Origin: Bacteroidota bacterium
GTDB lineage: Bacteria; Bacteroidota; Ignavibacteria; UBA10030; UBA8401
Assembly (NCBI GenBank): GCA_013361065.1
Contig: JABWAK010000012.1
Coordinates: forward strand, 1 to 43,529
Reading direction: 5' to 3'
DNA length: 43,529 nucleotides
This document shows positions 25,845 to 35,796 of the stretch, one piece after another; the first letter of the stretch is position 1; the number at the start of each line of letters is the position of its first letter. The notes beneath the pieces are model-generated. The model was not told the DNA's origin and searched no databases. It saw nothing but the letters and a program-made list of their open reading frames with translations. Made by a program: the position numbers and the translations under genes.

Positions 25845-26368
25845 CAATTGACAATGAACAATGAACAATGGACAATGAAGAGTTGTTCGAGGAAGTGTTA
25901 CCCGACATGCCCAAAGTCGAAGCTGGATAGAAGATATCAAAGGGATGGACCGGCAGATCGGCATTTATACCGACAACAACTTATCATCATTGCCTCGACG
26001 AAAAGAGGGAAGAACAATTGATAATTAACAATGGACAATTAACAATGAACAATGAAAAGTTGTCCGAGGAAGGGTCGTCGTATTACCCGACACACCCAAG
26101 GTCGATGCGGGAAAAAAAATCAAAGGCAAGTACCGGCAGGTCGGCATTTATGCCGACAACAATTAATTATCATCGCCGCGAAGAAAAGAGGGAAGAACAA
26201 TTGACAATTAACAATGGACAATGAAAAGTTGTTCGAGGAAGGGTCGCGGTAATACCCGACATACTCAAGGTCGATGCGGGAAAAAAAATCAAAGGCAAGT
26301 ACCGGTAGGTCGGCATTTATGCCGACAACAATTTATTATCATCGCCGCGAAGAAAAGAGGGGTAACAA
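25845..26368. repeat. Three tandem ~170-bp repeat units upstream of ada
   Basis: Each unit contains AATGAACAATG/AATTGACAATT-type A-rich runs, then AGTTGTTCGAGGAAG (25881, 26058, 26227), a segment with CCCGACA and AAGGTCGATGCGG, AAAGGCAAGTACCGG, the hairpin GTCGGCATTTATGCCGAC and GAAAAGAGGG. Unit spacing is 177 and then 169 bp; the first copy is the most diverged. Unit lengths are not all multiples of three, and the short ORFs inside shift frame, so this is probably not coding. It fills most of the 653-bp gap between ada and the PLP-enzyme terminator. Confidence 0.85.
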
Positions 26369-26405
26369 TAAAAAAACCGCACCGCCGTTGTCGGGCGATG
26401 CGGTT
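26369..26405 (-). terminator. Terminator of the PLP-enzyme gene
   Basis: On the minus strand AACCGCATCGCC and GGCGGTGCGGTT pair with one mismatch around a short loop and are followed by a run of seven T. It lies 15 bp after the stop codon. Confidence 0.88.
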
Positions 26406-26419
26406 CGGAAAGAGGCATT

Positions 26420-27697
26420 TCAGGCCATAACGGGAGCAGCTGCCTGGATATGTTCCAGCGCCTGCGCAATGTCCTTGATGAGATCCTCGTAATGCTCCAC
26501 ACCGACGGAGAGGCGGACGAGCTTGCCGGTGATGTTGAGTTCCTTCTTTTCCGCCGGATCGAGGTCCACATGGGTCATGGTGGCGGGATGTTCGGCAAGA
26601 CTCTCGGTGCTTCCCAGACTCACAGCCAGTTTGATCAGCTTCAGGTTGTTCAGGAACGCGAACGCTTCCTTCTCCCCGCCGACCACATCGAACGAGAGCA
26701 TAGCGCCGCCCGAGGTGCACTGACGGCGGAAGATCTCATACTGTACACCGTCCTTCTCGCTGAGGAATCCGAGATAATTCACCCGTTCGATCTTCGGATG
26801 CGACCGGAGGTATTCCGCCACGTGCCGTGCATTCTCCGCCTGGAGCGCCATGCGTGCCTTCAGTGTCTCCAGACTCCGCAGCAGCAGCCAGCCGGTCCAT
26901 GGGCCCGCCATGTTCCCCAGGAACGTGCGGAGCGTCTTGATCCGTTTGATGACCTTGGCGGAGCCGAGGACCGCCCCGGCGATGACGTCCGAATGGCCGC
27001 CGATATACTTGGTGGCGGAGTAGACGACGATATCGGCGCCGTGCTTCAGCGGATGCTGCCAGAGCGGACCGAAGTAGGTGTTGTCCACCGTGAGATGGAC
27101 CGGCTTATCGTCCGTGGAGAAGAAATCGGCCACAGCGCGGCAGTCCGCGATATCGATCAGATCGTTGGTGGGATTGGCCGGCGTCTCGATGTAGACCATC
27201 TTCAGCGTGGCGGCATGGCCGCTCTGCCGGACGATATCGATCATCGCCGCACGGTCCTGACCGGTCTTGAACCGGATGATGTTCACGCCGAACTGCGTGA
27301 GGACATGCTGCAGGAAATGCTCGGTGCCTCCGTACAGCGGCGAGCTGTAGAGGATGGAGTCGCCCGGTTTCAGATACTCCAGCAGCACGGTGGAGATGGC
27401 GGACATGCCGCTCTCGAACACGGCGCAATCCTCCGCACCGTCCCAGAGTGTGAGACGGTTCTCGAGGATCTCCAGATCGGGATTGTTGATGCGGCTGTAG
27501 ATGAGCCCCATCTTCTCGTTGGGGCGCTGGTCGCGCAGTCCATACGCTACTTCGAAGAATGCTTTCCCTTCCTCGGCCGTCTTGAAGACGAAGGTGGAGG
27601 TCTGGAAGATGGGACATTTGATGGCGCCCTCGGACCACTCGGGATTGTAGCCGTAGGACATCATGAGACTTTCGGGGTGGAGGTTCCTGTCGTTCAC
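26420..27697 (-). CDS. Cys/Met-metabolism PLP enzyme (cystathionine gamma-synthase / methionine gamma-lyase family)
   Basis: A 425-residue fold-type I PLP enzyme of trans-sulfuration. The Schiff-base lysine is K230 in YSATKYIGGHSDV; D205 (LTVDNT) should hold the pyridine nitrogen; YSRINNPD (67-74) and SGMSA are phosphate and cofactor contacts; SLGSTESLAEHPATMTH is the C-terminal family signature. These features do not separate gamma-synthase, gamma-lyase and O-acetylhomoserine sulfhydrylase activities. The start is GTG 27697 with AAAGGA about 7 bases upstream. It is preceded by a long leader with a mini-ORF and followed by a terminator, so it is probably monocistronic and possibly controlled by its leader. 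Confidence 0.88.
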   Translation of the reverse strand: MNDRNLHPESLMMSYGYNPEWSEGAIKCPIFQTSTFVFKTAEEGKAFFEVAYGLRDQRPNEKMGLIYSRINNPDLEILENRLTLWDGAEDCAVFESGMSAISTVLLEYLKPGDSILYSSPLYGGTEHFLQHVLTQFGVNIIRFKTGQDRAAMIDIVRQSGHAATLKMVYIETPANPTNDLIDIADCRAVADFFSTDDKPVHLTVDNTYFGPLWQHPLKHGADIVVYSATKYIGGHSDVIAGAVLGSAKVIKRIKTLRTFLGNMAGPWTGWLLLRSLETLKARMALQAENARHVAEYLRSHPKIERVNYLGFLSEKDGVQYEIFRRQCTSGGAMLSFDVVGGEKEAFAFLNNLKLIKLAVSLGSTESLAEHPATMTHVDLDPAEKKELNITGKLVRLSVGVEHYEDLIKDIAQALEHIQAAAPVMA

Positions 27698-27779
27698 GGT
27701 CGATTCCTTTCAATGTCGTACATGGGTGAGAACGGACGGGTGCATCCCGCCCGGATCGTACGGAGCGAAAGGGAGCGCG

Positions 27780-27821
27780 TCAGAAGTGGACGCGTGCGTA
27801 GGTGGTCTTGGGCTGAGGCAT
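27780..27821 (-). CDS. Possible 13-aa leader peptide
   Basis: ATG 27821 to TGA 27780 encodes MPQPKTTYARVHF, 82 bases upstream of the PLP-enzyme start and about 40 bases downstream of the predicted -7 box. A GC-rich imperfect hairpin lies between the mini-ORF and the gene. The arrangement resembles an attenuation leader, but the peptide has no run of Met or Cys codons. Low confidence. Confidence 0.25.
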   Translation of the reverse strand: MPQPKTTYARVHF

Positions 27822-27862
27822 GATGACCCTGCTGGATCGGTGATGGAAGGAAGTTCGTTGGA

Positions 27863-27893
27863 CAAAAGTACGGCGGAAAGCGGTGGTTATCAA
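27863..27893 (-). promoter_or_regulatory. PLP-enzyme gene promoter, Bacteroidetes-type
   Basis: On the minus strand TTG (27893-27891), 20 bp, then TACTTTTG (27870-27863), a full match to TAnnTTTG with the same 20-bp spacing as the miaB promoter. It would give a 5' leader of about 160 bases. Confidence 0.5.
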
Positions 27894-28031
27894 GAAGAGA
27901 AGAAGAGAGAGTATTTGAAACAAGACAATAGAGTCTGATTACAAATGGATTGGTTCAATGTTTTGGGAGCACTATGGAGTCGCGGAGACGGGAAGTCTTG
28001 AAGTCAGATAGTCGGGGCGAAGAAAAAAACG

Positions 28032-28123
28032 GAAACACATAGGCACATAGGGAACATAGGGACTGAACGGTACACCAATATTCGATCTTTCAATTCTATG
28101 TGTTCTATGTGCCTATGTGTTTC
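28032..28123. repeat. Inverted repeat with 19-bp arms
   Basis: GAAACACATAGGCACATAG (28032-28050) is the exact reverse complement of 28105-28123, and the match continues imperfectly inward (GGAACATAG versus AACACATAG). The loop is about 54 bp. It could be a dispersed repeat element or a large hairpin. Confidence 0.8.
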
Positions 28124-28132
28124 GATCTATTG

Positions 28133-28148
28133 GATGCGTATACGCATC
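28133..28148. promoter_or_regulatory. 16-bp perfect palindrome, possible operator
   Basis: GATGCGTATACGCATC is fully self-complementary and lies in extended TCGAT...ATCGA context, 112 bp after the DUF885 stop. No regulator can be assigned. Confidence 0.35.
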
Positions 28149-28260
28149 GAAACAAGCAGCAAAATCGGATCCCAATCGTTGTGGGAAAGAGTGAATATGT
28201 AGACTCACCTCTGAACAATACCAAGGTACATTTCCACTCTCTGTATTCGATCCGATCCTT

Positions 28261-29565
28261 TTATTTCTCCTTCAATCCGCCGGGAAGACGCGGCGATGAG
28301 ATGAGTTCCTCAAAGACCGACCATCGTTTCTTCTCGGTGGGATTCTTTCCTGCCTTCTTCTCCACATATGCCTTCACCAGGTCCTGTCCGAGATTGTAGT
28401 TGATCACATAGCTGCGGTACTTGTCCACGAACCGGATGCGCTGGGCCGCCCGCGCACTGTCCGACAGCGCATACTTCGTCAGCCAGCGTTCGGCCTCCTC
28501 GCGCGTCAGGGTGCCGTTCAGGTATCCGCGGGCCGCCTCGTTGCCGGCATACGCCAGCTTCCCGGCGATGGCGAGCACGGCGTAATACTGCTCCGCTGCG
28601 GAAGGATCGAGACCGGCGAGCGGGAAGAGCACTTCTTTCTCGAATTTCATCCGTTCCGGTTCCGGCAGGACGACATTGATGCCGTAGTTCGCGCTCCCTT
28701 CGGCGATGAGGGACTGCGGACTGAAGAGCGGATAGATGCAGAACTCGATCCAGCCATTCTTTTTGAGCAGTTCGGATTCCAGCAACACGTTGTAGACATG
28801 GTGGCCGGGATATCCTTCATGCGCGGCGAGGTCCACCGCACGGTCGATGTAGATGGGAAGGTCCGTGTTCACCTGGATGAGACTGTGTGCATTCCCCTGA
28901 TACCAGTTGTATCCGCTCCATGCTTTGTTCGTCACATACTCCACCTTGAAGTTCTCGTTCTCCGGCATGGTGATGTACCGCTTGGTGCGCGCGCGGCATT
29001 CGAGGATGGCGGCGGTGAAGACGGTGTCTAGTTTCTCCTTCGGGATGATGAACCGGTCCTTGAACTGGTTGTACCGCTGCTGCAGCGTGCCGCTGCCGGG
29101 CGGGAGCGCACGGTCCAGCTGCTTCAGCACGGCGGTGAAATGGGCTTCGGTGTTCTTCGGCGGGACGGCATCGTAGAGACGCTTCGCTTCCTCATCGAAG
29201 GAGTACTTCGTTCCGTTGAGCATCTGCACCTTGGTCTGTGCCGCGGTGAGCTGCTTGAGCAGATAGGTCTTGCGGAGCGTGTGCTTCTCGTCCTTCTTCG
29301 GCACGCGGATCCGTTTCACGCGGGTGATGATCGCCTCCGTGCGGTCCAGCAGTGCGGTCAGACGGTAGTTCATTGTCTTCGCCGCGTCCTGCCATTCCTT
29401 CGGTCCGTAGTATGCGTCGACGAAATCGGGGTCGTGCTGCCCGATGTCCAGGATGAGCCGCACGTATTGCTCGGCGGTCTCGTTGAGCGCTTCCTTGTAA
29501 TCCTTCCGCTGCGGGGCAGCGGTGAGCGAGATGAGGGAGAGGGCGATCATGGCGAACAGTCGCAT
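28261..29565 (-). CDS. DUF885-family putative zinc peptidase, exported
   Basis: A 434-residue protein with a probable signal peptide (MRLFAMIALSLISLTAA). HEGYPGHH at 249-256 is the zinc motif of the DUF885 family, with a likely third ligand E289 in LIAEGSANYG. Family members are thought to be metallopeptidases; no substrate is known. KVEYVTNKAWSGYNWYQG and the C-terminal INYNLGQDLVKAYVE are further conserved-looking stretches. It is 12 bp downstream of the SDR gene on the same strand; TAAGGA before the ATG is a possible ribosome-binding site. Confidence 0.82.
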   Translation of the reverse strand: MRLFAMIALSLISLTAAPQRKDYKEALNETAEQYVRLILDIGQHDPDFVDAYYGPKEWQDAAKTMNYRLTALLDRTEAIITRVKRIRVPKKDEKHTLRKTYLLKQLTAAQTKVQMLNGTKYSFDEEAKRLYDAVPPKNTEAHFTAVLKQLDRALPPGSGTLQQRYNQFKDRFIIPKEKLDTVFTAAILECRARTKRYITMPENENFKVEYVTNKAWSGYNWYQGNAHSLIQVNTDLPIYIDRAVDLAAHEGYPGHHVYNVLLESELLKKNGWIEFCIYPLFSPQSLIAEGSANYGINVVLPEPERMKFEKEVLFPLAGLDPSAAEQYYAVLAIAGKLAYAGNEAARGYLNGTLTREEAERWLTKYALSDSARAAQRIRFVDKYRSYVINYNLGQDLVKAYVEKKAGKNPTEKKRWSVFEELISSPRLPGGLKEK

Positions 29566-29577
29566 CGTGAGGGTTCC

Positions 29578-30357
29578 TTATGGTGTGGTTCTGCGGTGGA
29601 CTTGCGTCGGTGATGCCTGGTCGGTCGGCATCATGACGATGGTGCTGATATTGACGTGGGGCGGACGGGAGCAGGACCAGACGATCGTCTCGGCGATATC
29701 ATCCGGCGTCAGCGGTGTCATCCCCTGATAGACGCTCTTGGCGCGCTGTTCATCGCCGTGGAAGCGAACGATGCTGAACTCCGTCTCGATGAGTCCCGGA
29801 TCGATGCTCGTCACCCGGACCGGTGTGCCGAGCAGGTCCATCTTCATCCCTTCGTTCAGTGCGGTGACGGCGAACTTGGAGGCGTTGTAGACATTCCCTT
29901 TGGGATAGACCCAGTGGCCGGCCACCGAACCGATGTTGACGATGTGGCCGCTGTTCCGTTCGACCATCCCCGGCAGGACGGTGCGGGTCACATAGAGCAG
30001 TCCTTTCACATTCGTATCGATCATCTCGTCCCAGTCGTCGATGTTCCCCTGCTGGATAGTGTCGAGTCCGCGGGAGAGCCCGGCATTGTTCACCAGGATG
30101 CCGATCCGTTTCCATTCATCGGGAAGCGCAGCGAAGGACCGTTCCACGGCTGCGCGGTCGCGCACATCGAGTGCGAAGGAATGCACCTTCACGCCGTGGG
30201 CCGAGCGGATCTCTGATGCGAGCGCGTCCAGCCGTTCCGTGCGGCGGGCGCAGATCAGCAAGTGTGCACCTTCCGCAGCGAAGCGAAGGGCGGTGGAGCG
30301 GCCGATGCCGGAGGAGGCGCCGGTGACGAGAACAATGGTATTCCGAAGTGAGGTCAT
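29578..30357 (-). CDS. Short-chain dehydrogenase/reductase (YdfG-like)
   Basis: A 259-residue NAD(P)-dependent classical SDR. The cofactor motif TGASSGIG is at 12-19, NNAG at 90-93, and the catalytic residues are S144 (NIGSVAG), Y157 and K161 (YNASK). DVRDRAAVERS and the PGLIETEF segment match the YdfG/serine-3-dehydrogenase group, which acts on hydroxy acids and small aldehydes. R38-R39 after the second strand favours NADP(H). First of a two-gene unit with the DUF885 peptidase. Confidence 0.88.
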   Translation of the reverse strand: MTSLRNTIVLVTGASSGIGRSTALRFAAEGAHLLICARRTERLDALASEIRSAHGVKVHSFALDVRDRAAVERSFAALPDEWKRIGILVNNAGLSRGLDTIQQGNIDDWDEMIDTNVKGLLYVTRTVLPGMVERNSGHIVNIGSVAGHWVYPKGNVYNASKFAVTALNEGMKMDLLGTPVRVTSIDPGLIETEFSIVRFHGDEQRAKSVYQGMTPLTPDDIAETIVWSCSRPPHVNISTIVMMPTDQASPTQVHRRTTP

Positions 30358-30397
30358 ATAGGTCCGTTGTCGAAGGGTCCGTAAGTACCTGAAATTA

Positions 30398-31477
30398 TCA
30401 CATTTTGTTCCGATATGCCAATCCCATCGGCGAGTACCGGAAGGAGAGTCCGGCGATGAACTGATCCCGGCTGCCGATGGAGACGAAGAGACCGGGTGAG
30501 AACCCGAACAGTCCGATGACGCCGGGGTAGAGATTGAACCGGAGCTTCTCGTTGATGCGGTTGGAGACCATCACCGAAGCGAGCAGGGAATTCTCCCGGT
30601 CATAGTAGATGCCGGCCATCCAGCCGAGTTCCACGGTGACGGAGCGTGCGCCGTTCACCACATTCACGGTGCGGAGCTGGCGCTGCGTGGCGCCCGCGGC
30701 GATGGTGAGATACTCACCGTCCCCGGATGGAATGGAAAGTCCTGCCAGACCATTGTCGCCGAAATGATAGAACAGACGGTAACCCGGCATGAACGGCATC
30801 GGGTACCGGATGACATAGTATTGTCCATGGTTCTCCAGGGTGTTGAAGGCGGGACTCCATGCCGCCTGACCGGGCCAGGCGGTCATGCTCAACGTGCTGC
30901 CGAAGAACTCCGCGACATCGTCGTTCAGGAAGAGGAGCGCGCCGCCAAGATTGAAGAGATAGATGTCGGCGATCGGGTCGACGTTCGGACCGATATAGCG
31001 GTCGTTCTCTACCGCTTCGTTCACCAGATGATAGGCGGCCACGGTGAGACCGGAGAGGAGTGCCGGTGCGCCGAAGCCGTGATGGGAGTACCATTCGTAC
31101 ATCATCCGTGCATCCATACCGCCGCCGATGAAGTGGAGCGTGTAGTTGGGGAACCACTGCGCCTCTTCGATCTTCAGACTCGTCGGGAAGACCTCCTGTC
31201 CGATGAACCGGCTCCAGCCGAACTTCTCGATCTGCGTGAACGGATCGGCGAGATTGTCCAGCACATTGCGTGCGCCGGTGCCGAGTTTGATGGTGGAGAG
31301 GTCGCGGGAGTGGGTGGCGGACTGGAGGATGTCGAAACCGGCATTGATGAAAAGGGAGCCGGGATTGATGAGCGATTCGGAACCGTACGGCCGGGCGTGA
31401 TAGAAATAGCGCTGTTCCTGTGCGGTGAGCACGGTGCAGCAGATGAAAAGCAGGAGAACAGCCGGCCGGTATCCCAT
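30398..31477 (-). CDS. Unrecognised exported protein, possibly outer-membrane
   Basis: A 359-residue protein with a signal peptide (MGYRPAVLLLFICCTVLTAQ). The N-terminal two thirds contain aromatic, partly helical segments (MYEWYSHHGFGAPALLSGLTVAAYHLVNEAVEN, then PIADIYLFNLGGALLFLNDDVAEFF). The last 130 residues alternate as beta-strands (YLTIAAGATQRQLRTVNVV, VTVELGWMAGIYYD, FVSIGSRDQFIAGLSFRYSPMG), consistent with part of an outer-membrane barrel. No family is named with confidence. It sits 53 bp after the response-regulator gene. Confidence 0.7.
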   Translation of the reverse strand: MGYRPAVLLLFICCTVLTAQEQRYFYHARPYGSESLINPGSLFINAGFDILQSATHSRDLSTIKLGTGARNVLDNLADPFTQIEKFGWSRFIGQEVFPTSLKIEEAQWFPNYTLHFIGGGMDARMMYEWYSHHGFGAPALLSGLTVAAYHLVNEAVENDRYIGPNVDPIADIYLFNLGGALLFLNDDVAEFFGSTLSMTAWPGQAAWSPAFNTLENHGQYYVIRYPMPFMPGYRLFYHFGDNGLAGLSIPSGDGEYLTIAAGATQRQLRTVNVVNGARSVTVELGWMAGIYYDRENSLLASVMVSNRINEKLRFNLYPGVIGLFGFSPGLFVSIGSRDQFIAGLSFRYSPMGLAYRNKM

Positions 31478-31529
31478 GAGGAGGAAGATACGACGGATTG
31501 GGGAGAGAAGGAAACGGGAAATTCCCCGG

Positions 31530-32204
31530 TTACGGTTTTCCCGTCAGGTCGAGCATGTGCGTGTCCGAGTTCTTCAGGTACGGTTTGAACTGCGGATCCT
31601 CCAGGGAGGAGAGTTTCTTGACGATGTCCGCCAGACGGTGTCCGTTCGCCATCATCGTTTCGATGTCCGCCGGCAGCTCCGCTTCACGCGGGGTGCCGAT
31701 CTTCTTCTTCATCACCTGGAGCGTCAGCATGATGATGCCGAGCGGATTGTTGATCTCGTGACCGACGGTGATGGCGAGCTCGGTGACCGCCTTCTGGTGC
31801 TGGAATTTGGAGAGTTCCTGCTGGAGCGCCGTGATGCGGAGTCCTACGTTGACGCGCGCGACCAGCTCCTTGTCATTGAACGGCTTCGTCATGAAATCGT
31901 CCGCCCCCTGTTCCATTCCTTCGATCTTGTCCTCCGCCGAGTCGCGGGCGGTAAGGAGGATGAAGTAGGCGTACTTCAGGTCCGGATGGTTCTTGATGTG
32001 CCGGCAGAATTCCGTGCCGTCCATCTTCGGCATCATCCAGTCCGAGATGATCAGATGCGGACGCTGTGCATCGGCCACCTGCAGACCGTGTTCACCGTTC
32101 TCGGCCAGATGGACCTCGTATCCGAGCGCCGTCAGGCGCTTCTGGAGGAAGGAGCGGATGTAGTTGTCATCGTCAACGACGAGGATCTTGATGGCCATGG
32201 TCAT
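31530..32204 (-). CDS. Response regulator with HisKA-like domain but no kinase ATPase
   Basis: A 224-residue two-component protein. Residues 1-122 are a receiver: acidic D11-D13, phospho-acceptor D55 in ISDWMMPKMDG, T85 in LLTARD and K107 in TKPF. Residues about 125-205 look like a histidine-kinase dimerisation helix pair with H149 in VGHEINNPLGII, the H-box. No N, G1 or G2 boxes follow; the protein stops at 224. It could be a phosphotransfer relay from the receiver to H149 or a truncated hybrid kinase. The ATG overlaps the rqcH stop by 4 bp (ATGA; an ATG two codons later is possible), so expression is coupled to the ribosome-rescue gene. Confidence 0.85.
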   Translation of the reverse strand: MTMAIKILVVDDDNYIRSFLQKRLTALGYEVHLAENGEHGLQVADAQRPHLIISDWMMPKMDGTEFCRHIKNHPDLKYAYFILLTARDSAEDKIEGMEQGADDFMTKPFNDKELVARVNVGLRITALQQELSKFQHQKAVTELAITVGHEINNPLGIIMLTLQVMKKKIGTPREAELPADIETMMANGHRLADIVKKLSSLEDPQFKPYLKNSDTHMLDLTGKP

Positions 32205-33883
32205 TCTTTCTGTTCAGGGAGAAGCGGCTGAACAAATATAACTTTTTCCTTATCAAGTGCAACCGTACCGGCCGGTGCGCCCTTGGGTTTATGGATGTAC
32301 TTCCGTTCCGTCATCGCTACCGGCACATGTTTGGCATTCTTCATCTTACTATAATAGGCGGCGATGGAGGCGGCCTGTTCCACGGCTTTTTTGGACGGTT
32401 CGCCCGGGGCCGTGCCGAGTTTCAGGACCACATGGGAACCGCTGGAACCGCGGGCATGGAACCACAGGTCGTTCGGCCGTGCATAGCGGAAGGTGAGCAG
32501 ATCGTTGTTGGCGCTGTTCTTGCCGGCATAGACGGTGAATCCCCCCTCCACCGTGAAGATCTTGAACGGGGGCAGTGCCTCGTGTTCCTGTTCCGTCATG
32601 TATCCGAGCTCCTTGAGCATGCTTCCATTGGAGTGTATGAAATTTTTGAGTGAAATACTGTCCGTGATCTGTTTAGAGTTCTCTATAACGGACTGCAGGG
32701 CTGCGGTGCGCCGTTCGAGCATTCGCAATCGCTCGCGAGATTCCTCCCGTCCGGAACGCGCTTTTTTGGCCTTTTCGAAGTACCGTTCGGCATTCTTCTG
32801 CGGGGTGAGGCTGGATTCCAGCGGAATCCGGATGATGATGTCCGGGTTCAGGGGATCGCGAAGTTCGGCCGCTGCTGCACCCTTGGTCAGCATGCCCAGG
32901 TTCGCCATGATGGCAGCGGCATACTGCTGATATTTCTCCGCCCGGGATGCATCGTTCATCTCCGTCTCTACCGCACGCATCGTCCGTTCCGCCTTCTCGA
33001 GTTCCTTCTGCAGCCACTGGACGTACGTTTTCTTCTGCTGCAGCACGGAGGACTCGGATCGTCCGAAGCTGATGAACCGGGTGATGCCGGTGAAGAGATC
33101 GTCGTACTGTTCGCGGCGATACGGCGCGAGATGCTGCAGCGGGATGAGCGTCAGTGCGACGGGGGACCGCTCATCGAAATAGATGGAGGGTGTGATGCGG
33201 TCCGGCAGCAGCAGTTCGCGGACAAGACCGGCCGCCGCATCGGCCATGCGGGCGGTGTCCGTTTCCGTGAAAGAGGAACCGGTGATGCCGCAGCGGAAGA
33301 CGATCTCATCGGCCAGGATGGTGCCGAGTTTCGGCGCGCACTTCTTGAGCGCGCGGCGCGGGTCCGACTGTTCGGCGGAGAGCGCCGTGAGCGTACGGAT
33401 GAACTCCTCGCGCGCCGGCAGGATGTCGTTCTCTGTGACAGGCTGCGGCACCAGAGGGTACGGACGGCGGAGACCGACGGTTTCCTTCTTCTTCAGGAAC
33501 GCATCGGTGACCGTCCCGTCCATATCGCACAGCACCACATTGGCAGCGGAGGCGTAGAGTTCGCAGCAGAGACGGAGTCCGCCGGAGAGGGAGATGATCA
33601 CGGCGCGGTCCGACGCGAGCATGTGGACCGATTCGATATGCCGGTCGATGAGCGACGGGAAGAGATCGACGGTGTTCTTGTGCGTTCTGCTCGTGCCGCT
33701 CCGGGCGATGAGGGCATTCTCCCGCGCGCCGCAGCGGACAGTGATGGTGTGCGGCTCCGGAGCATACAGCACTATGGAGAGGGTGTTCTTCTCCTGAGAG
33801 TACACCTCGGCGATCACCGTGCGGGCGTACCGTTCGTGCAGCAGCCGGGCGGCATGGAACAGCGTGAGATAATTGACGAGCAT
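32201..33883 (-). CDS. rqcH: RqcH/NFACT-family ribosome quality-control protein
   Basis: A 560-residue homologue of Rqc2/RqcH (formerly fibronectin-binding protein A family). These bind stalled 50S-peptidyl-tRNA and add C-terminal alanine tails that mark peptides for decay. The NFACT-N domain covers about 1-240, with D92-R93 at the position of the tailing-critical D-R pair. A helical region with coiled coil spans about 270-430 (QQKKTYVQWLQKELEKAERTM). The NFACT-R domain follows at about 450-555 (TVYAGKNSANNDLLTF, NDLWFHARGSSGSHVVL). A TATCTTTG box sits four bases before the ATG. It is overlapped at its 3' end by the response-regulator gene. Confidence 0.87.
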   Translation of the reverse strand: MLVNYLTLFHAARLLHERYARTVIAEVYSQEKNTLSIVLYAPEPHTITVRCGARENALIARSGTSRTHKNTVDLFPSLIDRHIESVHMLASDRAVIISLSGGLRLCCELYASAANVVLCDMDGTVTDAFLKKKETVGLRRPYPLVPQPVTENDILPAREEFIRTLTALSAEQSDPRRALKKCAPKLGTILADEIVFRCGITGSSFTETDTARMADAAAGLVRELLLPDRITPSIYFDERSPVALTLIPLQHLAPYRREQYDDLFTGITRFISFGRSESSVLQQKKTYVQWLQKELEKAERTMRAVETEMNDASRAEKYQQYAAAIMANLGMLTKGAAAAELRDPLNPDIIIRIPLESSLTPQKNAERYFEKAKKARSGREESRERLRMLERRTAALQSVIENSKQITDSISLKNFIHSNGSMLKELGYMTEQEHEALPPFKIFTVEGGFTVYAGKNSANNDLLTFRYARPNDLWFHARGSSGSHVVLKLGTAPGEPSKKAVEQAASIAAYYSKMKNAKHVPVAMTERKYIHKPKGAPAGTVALDKEKVIFVQPLLPEQKE

Positions 33884-33887
33884 GGAG

Positions 33888-33895
33888 CAAAGATA
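33888..33895 (-). promoter_or_regulatory. Possible -7 box before rqcH
   Basis: TATCTTTG (minus strand) matches TAnnTTTG exactly and is separated from ATG 33883 by four bases (CTCC). No TTG is found 19-22 bp upstream, which weakens the call. If used, the transcript would be leaderless. Confidence 0.35.
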
Positions 33896-33919
33896 CGAAA
33901 AGGGGAGCGGAGTTCCTTT

Positions 33920-33954
33920 AAAAAAGGACCGCTCCTGCGTGCGGGCAGGAGCGG
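33920..33954 (-). terminator. pyrG terminator
   Basis: On the minus strand CCGCTCCTGC-CCGCAC-GCAGGAGCGG is a perfect 10-bp stem followed by TCCTTTTTTAAAG. It lies 25 bp after the pyrG stop and separates it from rqcH. Confidence 0.92.
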
Positions 33955-33979
33955 CGGGCGGACAGATCGATGCTGCTGG

Positions 33980-35710
<1,731 letters not shown>

Positions 35711-35796
35711 TCAATTCCAGCAACGACTTCAATGCTTTCAGACATTCTTTCTCCGCTACTCCCCGACTCCTCTACTTCACGACTTCACGACTCCAT

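Larger units (their letters stand above)
27698..28260. other. 563-bp intergenic region upstream of the PLP-enzyme gene
   Basis: From the PLP gene outward it holds a GC-rich hairpin (about 27734-27754), a 13-aa mini-ORF (27780-27821, minus), a Bacteroidetes-like promoter (27863-27893, minus), then a 92-bp inverted repeat (28032-28123) and a 16-bp perfect palindrome (28133-28148). No known riboswitch motif was recognised. The remainder is AT-rich without a credible gene. Confidence 0.6.

Noticed and set aside
25845-26368. CRISPR array
   Set aside because: Units are about 170 bp with no short direct repeat plus unique spacer pattern and no cas genes nearby.
26018-26430. Two short ORFs (68 and 69 codons) inside the repeat array
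   Set aside because: They read different frames of the same repeat unit, and unit lengths are not all multiples of three, so no protein is preserved.
27698-27860. SAM riboswitch upstream of the PLP enzyme
   Set aside because: None of the SAM-I, SAM-II or SAM/SAH conserved core segments could be recognised in the leader.
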